From: Streptomyces sp. WM6378
Lineage (GTDB): Bacteria > Actinomycetota > Actinomycetes > Streptomycetales > Streptomycetaceae
Direction: 5' to 3'
DNA: 37,812 bases
NCBI RefSeq assembly: GCF_001279695.1
Contig: NZ_LGDD01000336.1
Coordinates: forward strand, 1-37,812
The stretch's first letter is position 1; each line of letters starts with the position of its first letter. Position numbers and translations under genes: made by a program. The notes under the pieces were generated by a model, which had not been told where the DNA came from, did no database searches, and saw only the letters and a list, made by a program, of their open reading frames with translations. Positions 24,785-31,670 of the stretch are shown here, one piece after another.

Positions 24785-25111
24785 TTACCGATGCACCGAC
24801 GGTGTGCCTATGCGGAACCTGCTTCCATTGCGCGGGCCGAGCCTCGCGGTGATGTCCACGCGCCGTACGTCCGTATCTGTGGAGAATTCCCGGGTGGTCT
24901 CGGCGAGACGCGTATGGTGCTCCCGACGATATCGGAAGAACACGCTTATAGAGTGTTCGCCCGGCGAGACGGTTATTTCCGTGGTGCCCCATCGTGCGGC
25001 ATGTTCCTGCCCGTCGATCTCGACCACGGGATGGGTGAACAGCCGGTGGAACCACGCGGCGATGAGCGACGGTGTGACATTGACCGAGACAACTGCCCCT
25101 TGATCATGCAT
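24785..25111 (-). CDS. Small unrecognised cytoplasmic protein
   Basis: 108 residues, no signal peptide or membrane helix. The middle is strand-rich with an alternating pattern (HPVVEIDGQEHAARWG, TEITVSPGEHSISVFFRYRR) reminiscent of small beta-sandwich domains seen in Streptomyces proteins of unknown role. ATG at 25111 (another five bases inward is out of frame). Convergent with sdpB across the shared terminator. No evidence ties it to the toxin cluster. Confidence 0.55.
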   Translation of the reverse strand: MHDQGAVVSVNVTPSLIAAWFHRLFTHPVVEIDGQEHAARWGTTEITVSPGEHSISVFFRYRREHHTRLAETTREFSTDTDVRRVDITARLGPRNGSRFRIGTPSVHR

Positions 25112-25614
25112 GAGTTGATCCTAGCAATCAGCCCAGCAACTCATACGCGGGCAGGGGGAGGAATTCCGTATTAATAAGATTCCGTGAGGTCTTCCGGGCT
25201 GGACGGGTTCGGATGCATGTGGGGTGTGGGGGCCGACGATGCCGAGCACCGCACGGCATGCAAAGTATCGGCCGACATCGGGCACCGCGAGAAGCGGCGG
25301 CTTGTCCTGGACATCCTCGACGACCTCACCCCCCTGGGGCCTGCCGCCCCGTGTCGTGTTCGCTGGCCAGTGCGAATCTGTGGACGGCGCTTTCTGAGGC
25401 CCGGCGACTGCGGATTCCTCCTTCTGGAACCGCCCCAAGAGAGGCCAACGGAGCTGAAGGCTGCCTCATGACCTTCACCAACCAGCGGCATGCAAGGGTC
25501 TGTTGGTGTGCACGCGCCGGAGCAGCGTGCCGGCGGCCATGACGCGGTGCATGCGACTGAGACAGCGCGGGGCCCGCCGTTCGCTTCGGCGGCACGCACG
25601 TGCAACGGTCAGAC
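25112..25614. other. 500-base stretch with no convincing gene
   Basis: Overlapping frames on both strands lack family motifs, have Cys/Arg/Pro-rich composition typical of shadow frames, and have no ribosome-binding sites. It may be decayed DNA. It holds the promoter of the small leftward gene at its left edge. Confidence 0.4.
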
Positions 25615-25656
25615 ACAGCGAAGGCCCGGACGAGGGGTGGTCCGGGCCTTCGCTGT
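25615..25656. terminator. Very strong terminator hairpin
   Basis: ACAGCGAAGGCCCGGAC pairs without mismatch with GTCCGGGCCTTCGCTGT (17 pairs) around an 8-base loop, 7 bases beyond the stop of the leftward gene that follows. Confidence 0.9.
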
Positions 25657-25663
25657 GGACGGG

Positions 25664-26032
25664 TCAGTCGGCGCGGTGGACCGGCAGGGTCACGTCGTAC
25701 GGGAACTCGTCGCCGTCCCGCAGGAAGGTGAGCCGTACGTGCAGTGTGCCTGCTTCGCTCGGCAGTGCGGGCTGGCCCGAGATGGTCCCCTCGGTGTGGG
25801 AGCCGTCAGGGGAGAGGCCGAACGCGCCGCCCCAGTCGGTGTACTCGTTGCCGAGTTCGTCCCTGGCCTCCAGGGTGAGAAGGACCGGGATCTCGTCGTC
25901 CGGCCCCTCGGGCAGGGGCGGGCTGATGGAGTACTCGACGGTGAAGGAGTCCTCGGCGCGGGTCACGCCGTGCAGGGTGAGTCGGTGGCGGGCGTCGAGG
26001 ATCGTCACGGTGGGGCGGGCGTTCTCGTTCAT
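25664..26032 (-). CDS. Unrecognised soluble protein, second of a pair
   Basis: 122 residues without signal peptide. Strand-rich and acidic throughout (RPTVTILDARHRLTLHGV, EDSFTVEYSISPPLP, DEIPVLLTLEARDELG), suggesting a single beta-sandwich. It begins 7 bases after the stop of the secreted protein gene, so it is in one operon with it and ends at the strong terminator. Conserved-looking but not assignable. Confidence 0.6.
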   Translation of the reverse strand: MNENARPTVTILDARHRLTLHGVTRAEDSFTVEYSISPPLPEGPDDEIPVLLTLEARDELGNEYTDWGGAFGLSPDGSHTEGTISGQPALPSEAGTLHVRLTFLRDGDEFPYDVTLPVHRAD

Positions 26033-26039
26033 GGTGCGG

Positions 26040-26627
26040 TCACGCGCTTCCGGGCTTGGGGACCTGGCAGGTGATGTAGCGGTCGGCGGCCGTGTTCGGC
26101 TTCGAGCCCTTCAGGAACCAGTAGAACGTCACCTTGTTCCCGGTGGCGATCGCGCCGCCACCGCCGCCGGTGAACTGGTACTTGTTCATGCTGCCGTGAA
26201 AGTTGTACGTGCTGATCGCGGTGTGCGGCCCGTAGGGCGGGTTGATCGCCTTCCCGTTGACGTACGCGTACGGCATGGTGACCGTCACCGTCGGGCCGAG
26301 GTTGGCGCGGGCGGTGTTGGAGAGCTTGAAGCCCCAGGCCAGGGTGCCGCCGGTGGCGCGCTGGAAGGTGACGGTGGAGACGGGGTGGGTCCAGGCGCCG
26401 GTGCACAGCTTGTTCGCGGGCGTACGGAGGTGGACCTGTTCGGCCTTCTCCTCGGCCAGTTTGGCTACGGCTGCTTCGTCCTTGGGCTGGGTGACGGTGA
26501 GGAAGCCGCCGCCGTTCTCGGGCGAGGGGCCCTCGTCGGCGGAGGCCGGGCCGGCACCCGTGGTCAACAGGACGCCGCATGCCGCAGCGGCCGCGAGCGA
26601 GAAGAGGTGTCGGGTGCCTATGCGCAT
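26040..26627 (-). CDS. Secreted protein of unknown function
   Basis: 195 residues; GGGGGAA precedes the ATG. The signal peptide (LFSLAAAAACGVLLTTGAGPASA) is clear. The mature part has a short helix (KDEAAVAKLAEEKAEQV) then a strand-rich domain with Gly-rich loops, two Cys (KLCTG and ITCQV) near its ends that may pair, and FTGGGGGAIATGNKVTFYWF. Family not recognised. First of a two-gene leftward unit. A weak match to the 11-base direct repeat occurs at 26750-26767. Confidence 0.65.
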   Translation of the reverse strand: MRIGTRHLFSLAAAAACGVLLTTGAGPASADEGPSPENGGGFLTVTQPKDEAAVAKLAEEKAEQVHLRTPANKLCTGAWTHPVSTVTFQRATGGTLAWGFKLSNTARANLGPTVTVTMPYAYVNGKAINPPYGPHTAISTYNFHGSMNKYQFTGGGGGAIATGNKVTFYWFLKGSKPNTAADRYITCQVPKPGSA

Positions 26628-26794
26628 GTGATTCCCCCGTGGATGAGTGCTGGGACGGCGCCGCGCGGAGAACGGGGGTCGGCCGTTCCCTGTGGTGCGG
26701 GCGCGTTCGCAGTCTTGCCGGGCGCGCCCGGGAATCGCAATGTCCGAGGCGTCAGTGATGCGCTAAAAGGGTTATGGAGACGGGGAGTTGGGCG

Positions 26795-28831
26795 TCAGCT
26801 CTTGCGGGCGGGCGTGGTGTTTCTGTGGGGTGCGGTGGGTTCGCCGCGGCGGACGGAGCCGGGGGCGCGGGCGGCCGGGTGGTCGGCGCGGGCGGCGGAG
26901 GTGAGCTGCCAGGGGACGCTGGTGACCATCACGCCCGGGGTGAACAGCAGGCGGCTCTTGAGCCACAGGGCGGACTGGTTGTGGAGGAGGTTCTCCCACC
27001 AGTGCCCGACGACGTACTCGGGGATGAAGACGGCGATCACGTCGCGCGGGCTGTCGCGGCGCATGGTGCGGACGTACTCGACGACCGGCTTGGTGATCTC
27101 CCGGTAGGGGGAGGCCAGGACCTTCAGGGGGACGTCGACGTCGAGGTCCTGCCAGCGGCGTTGCAGGTCGCCGGTCTCCTCCTTGTCGACGGCGACCGTC
27201 AGTGCTTCGAGCCGGTACGGCTTGAAGGCGCGGGCGTAGGCGAGGGCGCGCAGGGTCGGTTTGTGAATGGTGGAGACGAGGACGACCCCCAACACCCGTG
27301 ACGGCGGGACGAGTTCGTCGCGCGGGTCCTCGACGGCCAGCTCGGCGGCGGTGTGGTCGTAGTGGCGCCGGATGCCGCGCATCATCACCCACAGCAGGAT
27401 CGCGGCGACCACGGCGAGCCAGGCGCCCTGGGTGAATTTCGTGATCAGCACGATCACCAGGACCAGTCCGGTCACGCAGGCGCCCAGCGCGTTGACGACG
27501 CGCGCCGACTGGTGGCGGCGGCGCACTGCCGCGTCGGGCTCGGTGCGCAGGGCGCGGTTCCAGTGCCGCACCATGCCGAGCTGGGAGAGCGTGAAGGAGG
27601 TGAACACGCCGAGGATGTAGAGGTGGATGAGGCTGGTGACATCCGCCTTGTACGCCCAAAGGAGCGCGCCCGCGACGACGGCGAGGGCCAGGATGCCGTT
27701 GGAGAAGGCCAGCCGGTCGCCCCGGTTGTGCAGCTGGCGCGGGAGATAGCGGTGCTGGGCCAGGATCGAGGACAGCAGCGGGAAGCCGTTGAAGGCGGTG
27801 TTCGCGGCCAGGATCAGGACCAGGGCGGTGGCGGCCTGGATGAAGAAGAAGCCGATGGAGTGATCACCGCCGAAGATCGCCGAGGCGAGCTGGGCGATCA
27901 CCGTCTTCTGCGTGAAGCTCTCGCAGTTGCCGCCGATACCGGTCAACTGGCAGGAGTCGTCGGTGATGTGGACCTTCGCGATCAGCGCGAGCGCCGTCAC
28001 GCCGACGAACATGACGACCGCGATGATGCCCATCGAGGCCATGGTGCTCGCCGCGTTCTTCGCCTTGGGCTTGCGGAAGGCCGGGACGCCGTTGGAGATC
28101 GCCTCCACGCCGGTCAGCGCCGTACAGCCGCTGGAGAACGCGCGCAGCACCAGCATGATCAGAGCCATCCCGGCCAGGTTCTGGTTGCCGGGCTCCGGGT
28201 GGATTCCGTACGCGGCCGACTCGGCGACCGGCGCGTCCCCGAGCGCGTACCGGATCAGGCCGGTCGCGACCATGATGATCACGCCGCCGATGAAGAGGTA
28301 GGTGGGGGCGGCGAAGGTGCGGCCCGACTCGCGCACGCCGCGCAGGTTCATCGCCGTGAGGATCGCGACGAAGCCGAGCGCCAGCAGCACGCGGTGCTCG
28401 GCCAGTGACGGGATGGCCGAGATGATGTTGTCGACTCCGGAGGCGACGGAGACGGCCACCGTCATGACGTAGTCGACGAGCAGTGAGGCAGCCACGACCA
28501 GACCGGCCGAAGGGCCGAGGTTTCTCGACACCACCTCGTAGGAGCCGCCGCCGCTGGGGTAGGCGTGCACGACCTGGCGGTAGGAGAGCACCACCACCGC
28601 CATCAGCGCGACCACCCCGGCCGCGATCCACGGCGTGAAGTGGAGGTAGGCGAGCCCACCGAGGGTGAGGACGAGCAGGATCTCCTGCGTCGCGTACGCC
28701 ACGGAGGACAGCGGGTCGGAGGCGAAGATCGGCAGCGCGAGCCGCTTGGGCAGCAGGGTCTCGCCGAGTTCCTCGCTGCGCATGGCGCGGCCGATCACGA
28801 GGCGCTTGAGGACGCCGGTCACGTTGAACAC
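26795..28831 (-). CDS. KimA/YdaO-like high-affinity potassium importer
   Basis: 678 residues from a GTG. Twelve or so membrane helices of the APC superfamily (PIFASDPLSSVAYATQEIL, the first unwound helix; YPSGGGSYEVVSRNLG; GVEAISNGVPAFRKPKAKNA; ANTAFNGFPLLSSILAQ; LAFSNGILAL). After about residue 480 a soluble domain of about 180 residues follows (VLGVVLVSTIHKPTLRALAY...). Length and motifs resemble KimA (YdaO) of Bacillus, a proton-driven K+ importer; an amino-acid permease is the older generic annotation. A direct-repeat site lies 35 bases upstream, and the neighbours (antiporter, kdpD, kdpFA) also handle K+. The start lacks a clear ribosome-binding site, so a leaderless message is possible. 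Confidence 0.8.
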   Translation of the reverse strand: MFNVTGVLKRLVIGRAMRSEELGETLLPKRLALPIFASDPLSSVAYATQEILLVLTLGGLAYLHFTPWIAAGVVALMAVVVLSYRQVVHAYPSGGGSYEVVSRNLGPSAGLVVAASLLVDYVMTVAVSVASGVDNIISAIPSLAEHRVLLALGFVAILTAMNLRGVRESGRTFAAPTYLFIGGVIIMVATGLIRYALGDAPVAESAAYGIHPEPGNQNLAGMALIMLVLRAFSSGCTALTGVEAISNGVPAFRKPKAKNAASTMASMGIIAVVMFVGVTALALIAKVHITDDSCQLTGIGGNCESFTQKTVIAQLASAIFGGDHSIGFFFIQAATALVLILAANTAFNGFPLLSSILAQHRYLPRQLHNRGDRLAFSNGILALAVVAGALLWAYKADVTSLIHLYILGVFTSFTLSQLGMVRHWNRALRTEPDAAVRRRHQSARVVNALGACVTGLVLVIVLITKFTQGAWLAVVAAILLWVMMRGIRRHYDHTAAELAVEDPRDELVPPSRVLGVVLVSTIHKPTLRALAYARAFKPYRLEALTVAVDKEETGDLQRRWQDLDVDVPLKVLASPYREITKPVVEYVRTMRRDSPRDVIAVFIPEYVVGHWWENLLHNQSALWLKSRLLFTPGVMVTSVPWQLTSAARADHPAARAPGSVRRGEPTAPHRNTTPARKS

Positions 28832-28865
28832 GTCGCGAGCGTAGGAAAGGGGGAGGACGGATACC

Positions 28866-28883
28866 CGTTAAGGAGCCGTCAAG
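28866..28883 (+). promoter_or_regulatory. KdpE-like direct repeat, importer promoter
   Basis: CGTTAAG-GAGC-CGTCAAG: two half-sites 11 bases apart, 35 bases upstream of the K+ importer start. A single pair is present. On the transcribed strand it reads as a TTGACG-type element, so it may overlap the promoter. Confidence 0.55.
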
Positions 28884-28918
28884 ATTCTCGTAATTCATTC
28901 CGAAGTAGGAAGAAACGC

Positions 28919-29470
28919 CTACTCCAAGCCGGAGATCTTGAACACAGTGCGGGCGGCTTCGCGGTCCACCCGGGCCGCGATCTGCAGCAGCGCGGTTTCG
29001 CCGCAGCACAGCGTGCCTCGGGTGACACTGATGCGGGCGTCGGTGTCGAGGACGTGCCACAGCGCAGGGTTGGCGATCAGGACGCGCGGGTCGAGCTCGG
29101 CCCGGTTGCCGTCCGCATCCCGCAGGGCCAGGCGCTGGGCGACCCCGTTGGACCAGCGCACCGAGACCAGCCGGTCGGTGCGCACCCGGGCCTCGCGCCA
29201 CAGGCCGCGCGTGGTCAGCAGGCCCCGGGCGGCCGATACCCGGGTCGGCCACAGCACTGCGAGCAGCAGAGCGCCGAGGAGCAGCCACAGGGCCGCGCGC
29301 AGATCGGTGAGTGTCCCTGCCACCTCGTCGACGCCCGCGAGGAGGACGAACAGGAGCGCCCCGTATCCCGCTGCCGAGCGGGCCTCGCCCGCCCAGGTGG
29401 TGTCGTACGCGACCGGCTCGGGCAGCATGGCCCGGCCTCCCGCACTGTCGCGGGTCGTCCGTCGTCCCAT
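28919..29470 (-). CDS. Two-helix membrane protein with PH-like domain
   Basis: 183 residues. Two adjacent helices (AGYGALLFVLLAGVDEVAGTL and AALWLLLGALLLAVLW) are followed by a strand-rich cytoplasmic part (ARVRTDRLVSVRWSNGVAQRL..., ISVTRGTLCCGETALLQIAA) similar in outline to bacterial PH-like membrane proteins. It has a vicinal Cys pair. It lies between the antiporter (88 bases) and the K+ importer (87 bases), same strand; possibly one unit. Role unknown. Confidence 0.6.
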   Translation of the reverse strand: MGRRTTRDSAGGRAMLPEPVAYDTTWAGEARSAAGYGALLFVLLAGVDEVAGTLTDLRAALWLLLGALLLAVLWPTRVSAARGLLTTRGLWREARVRTDRLVSVRWSNGVAQRLALRDADGNRAELDPRVLIANPALWHVLDTDARISVTRGTLCCGETALLQIAARVDREAARTVFKISGLE

Positions 29471-29558
29471 GCCGGGACCGTAAGCGTGCCGGTCGCGGTT
29501 GTCGTGGCACCGACACCAGTCTTGATGCGGGCCTTACGGCTTTCTGACGCCCGGGCGG

Positions 29559-31133
29559 TCATGTGTCCGCCAGCCGGGCCTCCTCCAGGTCGAGGGAGCG
29601 CTGGAGGCGGCGGCGGGTGGTGTCGCTGATGTGGTGGTCGTCGTAGAGGCGCTGGAGTTCGGCGGTCTCTTCGAGGATGAGGTCGCGGCGCAGCTGGCGG
29701 TAGATGTGGTCGGCCGACGCGCTCTGTCCGTTGCCGCCGTTGGTTTCGTCGAGGCGTTCGCGGGCGTGTTCCTGGCGGGCCTGCAGGGCGCGGCGGAGGC
29801 GGTCGGCGACGACCTCGGGGACGGCCTCCAGTTCGGAGATCTCCTCCAGGCGGCGCATTCCTGCGTCGGCGAGGCTGAGCCGGGCGTTGGCCTCCTCGCG
29901 TTCGGTGTGGTCGGGTTCGAGGGCGATGCCCGAGCGGCGTACGACGGTGGAGAGTGAGAAGCCCTGGACGACGAGGGTCACCACCACCACGGAGGTGGTG
30001 AGGACGAGGACGAGGGGGCGGCCGGGCAGCGTGGCTCCGTCCGCCGTGGCGACCGGGATGGACAGGGCGGCGGCCAGCGGCATGACGCCCCGGGTGCCGG
30101 CCCAGGAAAGGACCACCGGGACCCTCCAGTTGGCGCGGCGCTGACCGGCCTTGCGCTGGAGCACGGCCGAGAGCGGGAAGACCCACAGCATGCGGACGGC
30201 GATCAGGGTCGCGGCAAGGGCGAGTGCGTACAGCGGCCAGAGCCGGTCCGCGTTGCCGAGTTCGCGTATCAGACCGGGCAGGGAGAGCCCGATCAGGCTG
30301 AAGACGACGCTTTCCAGGAGGAAGACCACCGTGCCGTACACGGCGTGGAGCTGGAGGCGTATCCGGGCGCTGGTAAGACGGTCCGAGCGGCCGCCGAGGA
30401 CCACGCCCGCGATGACGACCGACGTCACCCCCGAGGTGTGGGCGGCCTCGGCGAGCACGTAGGCGGCGTACGGGGTGACGAGCGCGACGACCGTCTCCAG
30501 GACCGGCTCCTCGGTTCTGCGCCGGATCAGCACCACGACACCGGCGACCGCCGCTCCGATCAGGGTGCCCCCGCCCGCGAGCAGTGCGAATTCCCCGCCC
30601 GCACCCGCCCAGGAGACGGCGGAGGCGGCGACCGCGACACCCACCGCCACCTTGAACAGGACCAGCGAGGTGGCGTCGTTGAACAGACTCTCGGCCTGCA
30701 CCAGGACCTGCACCTTGGGCGGCAGGGCGAGGCGTCGGCCGAGCGCGGTGACCGCCACCGGGTCGGTGCTGGCCAGGACCGCGCCGAGGACCAGTGCCAT
30801 CTGCCAGGGCAGCGGCGTGAGCGCGGAGGCGACGAAGCCGACGATCGCGGCCGATGCGAGCACGAGCCCGATCGCGAGAACACCCACCGGCTTCCACACG
30901 ACTCGCAGCTCGCGCCAGGAGACCTCCTCGGCACTGGCGTACAGCAGCGGCGGCAGCACGACCAGGCCGATGATCTCGGGGGTGACCCGGATCGCCGGAG
31001 CGCCCGGCAGCAGCGCGACCGCCAGGCCCGCGACGACCAGCAGGGACGGCGCGGGAATGCGCCACCGGCGGGCCCCGGTGGCCACCAGGGTGGCGAGTAC
31101 CACGAGGAACAAGACCGTACCGACGCCGCGCAT
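29559..31133 (-). CDS. CPA1-family Na+(K+)/H+ antiporter
   Basis: 524 residues; about 12 helices. Family motifs are LPPLLYASAEEVSW, VLGAVLASTDPVAVTALGRR (the ASTDPV ion-binding helix), VQAESLFNDATSLVLFKVA (ND motif) and VLSWAGTRGVMPLAAAL. After the last helix a 110-residue charged helical cytoplasmic tail follows (LEPDHTEREEANARLSLADA...), as in NhaP-type proteins where it tunes activity. Exports Na+ or K+ for protons. Divergent from the kdpF/kdpD genes across 243 bases containing two direct-repeat pairs. The gene context suggests K+/H+ exchange paired with K+ uptake systems. Confidence 0.88.
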   Translation of the reverse strand: MRGVGTVLFLVVLATLVATGARRWRIPAPSLLVVAGLAVALLPGAPAIRVTPEIIGLVVLPPLLYASAEEVSWRELRVVWKPVGVLAIGLVLASAAIVGFVASALTPLPWQMALVLGAVLASTDPVAVTALGRRLALPPKVQVLVQAESLFNDATSLVLFKVAVGVAVAASAVSWAGAGGEFALLAGGGTLIGAAVAGVVVLIRRRTEEPVLETVVALVTPYAAYVLAEAAHTSGVTSVVIAGVVLGGRSDRLTSARIRLQLHAVYGTVVFLLESVVFSLIGLSLPGLIRELGNADRLWPLYALALAATLIAVRMLWVFPLSAVLQRKAGQRRANWRVPVVLSWAGTRGVMPLAAALSIPVATADGATLPGRPLVLVLTTSVVVVTLVVQGFSLSTVVRRSGIALEPDHTEREEANARLSLADAGMRRLEEISELEAVPEVVADRLRRALQARQEHARERLDETNGGNGQSASADHIYRQLRRDLILEETAELQRLYDDHHISDTTRRRLQRSLDLEEARLADT

Positions 31134-31233
31134 GCCGCCCCCAGGCTTCCTGACCCGATAGTCGGGCCCACCTGGCCCGTTACGCCGACCAGACTTCCCG
31201 GCACACCGCCTTCACCCTATCGATTACGTCTGT

Positions 31234-31283
31234 CGTCAAGGCCGCGTCAACGAAGCACCGTCCGACGACAGGGAGGCGTCAAG
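31234..31283 (+). promoter_or_regulatory. Two KdpE-like direct repeats 32 bases apart
   Basis: CGTCAAG-GCCG-CGTCAAC (31234-31251) and CGACAGG-GAGG-CGTCAAG (31266-31283). Within each pair half-sites are 11 bases apart; the pairs start exactly 32 bases apart. The last half-site ends 94 bases before the kdpF start. The antiporter promoter lies on the other side. Confidence 0.6.
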
Positions 31284-31376
31284 AGGCACACCCGGGAGGA
31301 GCTGAGAGGGGTTCCCTTGAAGGGCCGCACACGCTGTCCTTCGCCGTGGTCCTCCTCGATCAGGGAGCTGACGTCT

Positions 31377-31466
31377 GTGAGTGTCGAGAACATCGTCGGA
31401 CTGAGCATCGGCGTTTGCCTGCTCGGCTATCTGATCTACGCGCTGATCTTCCCGGACCGGTTCTGA
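31377..31466 (+). CDS. kdpF: KdpF-like peptide, orphan copy
   Basis: 29 residues from a GTG, in the pattern (S/T)xENIVGL...LLGYLxxALxxPxRF shared with the second KdpF at 37433; one membrane helix. KdpF stabilises the KdpFABC K+-ATPase in E. coli. Here no kdpA follows; instead kdpD starts 205 bases on after a large hairpin. CAGGGAG about ten bases upstream is a plausible ribosome-binding site. It may supply extra KdpF, modulate the sensor, or be a relic of a duplicated operon, but its intact sequence argues for selection. Confidence 0.8.
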   Translation: MSVENIVGLSIGVCLLGYLIYALIFPDRF

Positions 31467-31603
31467 CGGGCCCGGTCACGCTGCTGTGGGGCATCCTCGG
31501 CGAAGGGTGACCGAGAGCGTACGAGTTAGGTCAGGAACACATCAATGTCCTTGCGCGCGGCGCCTTTTGGCGGCGGCTCCCGATGATGATCGGGAACACA
31601 CAT

Positions 31604-31645
31604 CGCGCTCCGGCCGCCCAGCTCCCCCTGGGCGGCCGGAGCGCG
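31604..31645 (+). terminator. Strong hairpin upstream of kdpD
   Basis: An 18-base-pair perfect stem (left arm from CGCGCTCCGG, right arm to CCGGAGCGCG) with a 6-base loop, 137 bases after kdpF and 26 bases before kdpD. No T run. It would reduce read-through from kdpF into kdpD or act as a leader structure. Confidence 0.6.
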
Positions 31646-31670
31646 CGTACGGCGTGAGGAGGCAGGTGCT

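Noticed and set aside
25171..25616. Several 90-145 codon frames on both strands
   Set aside because: Mutually overlapping, no ribosome-binding sites, composition typical of non-coding GC-rich DNA.
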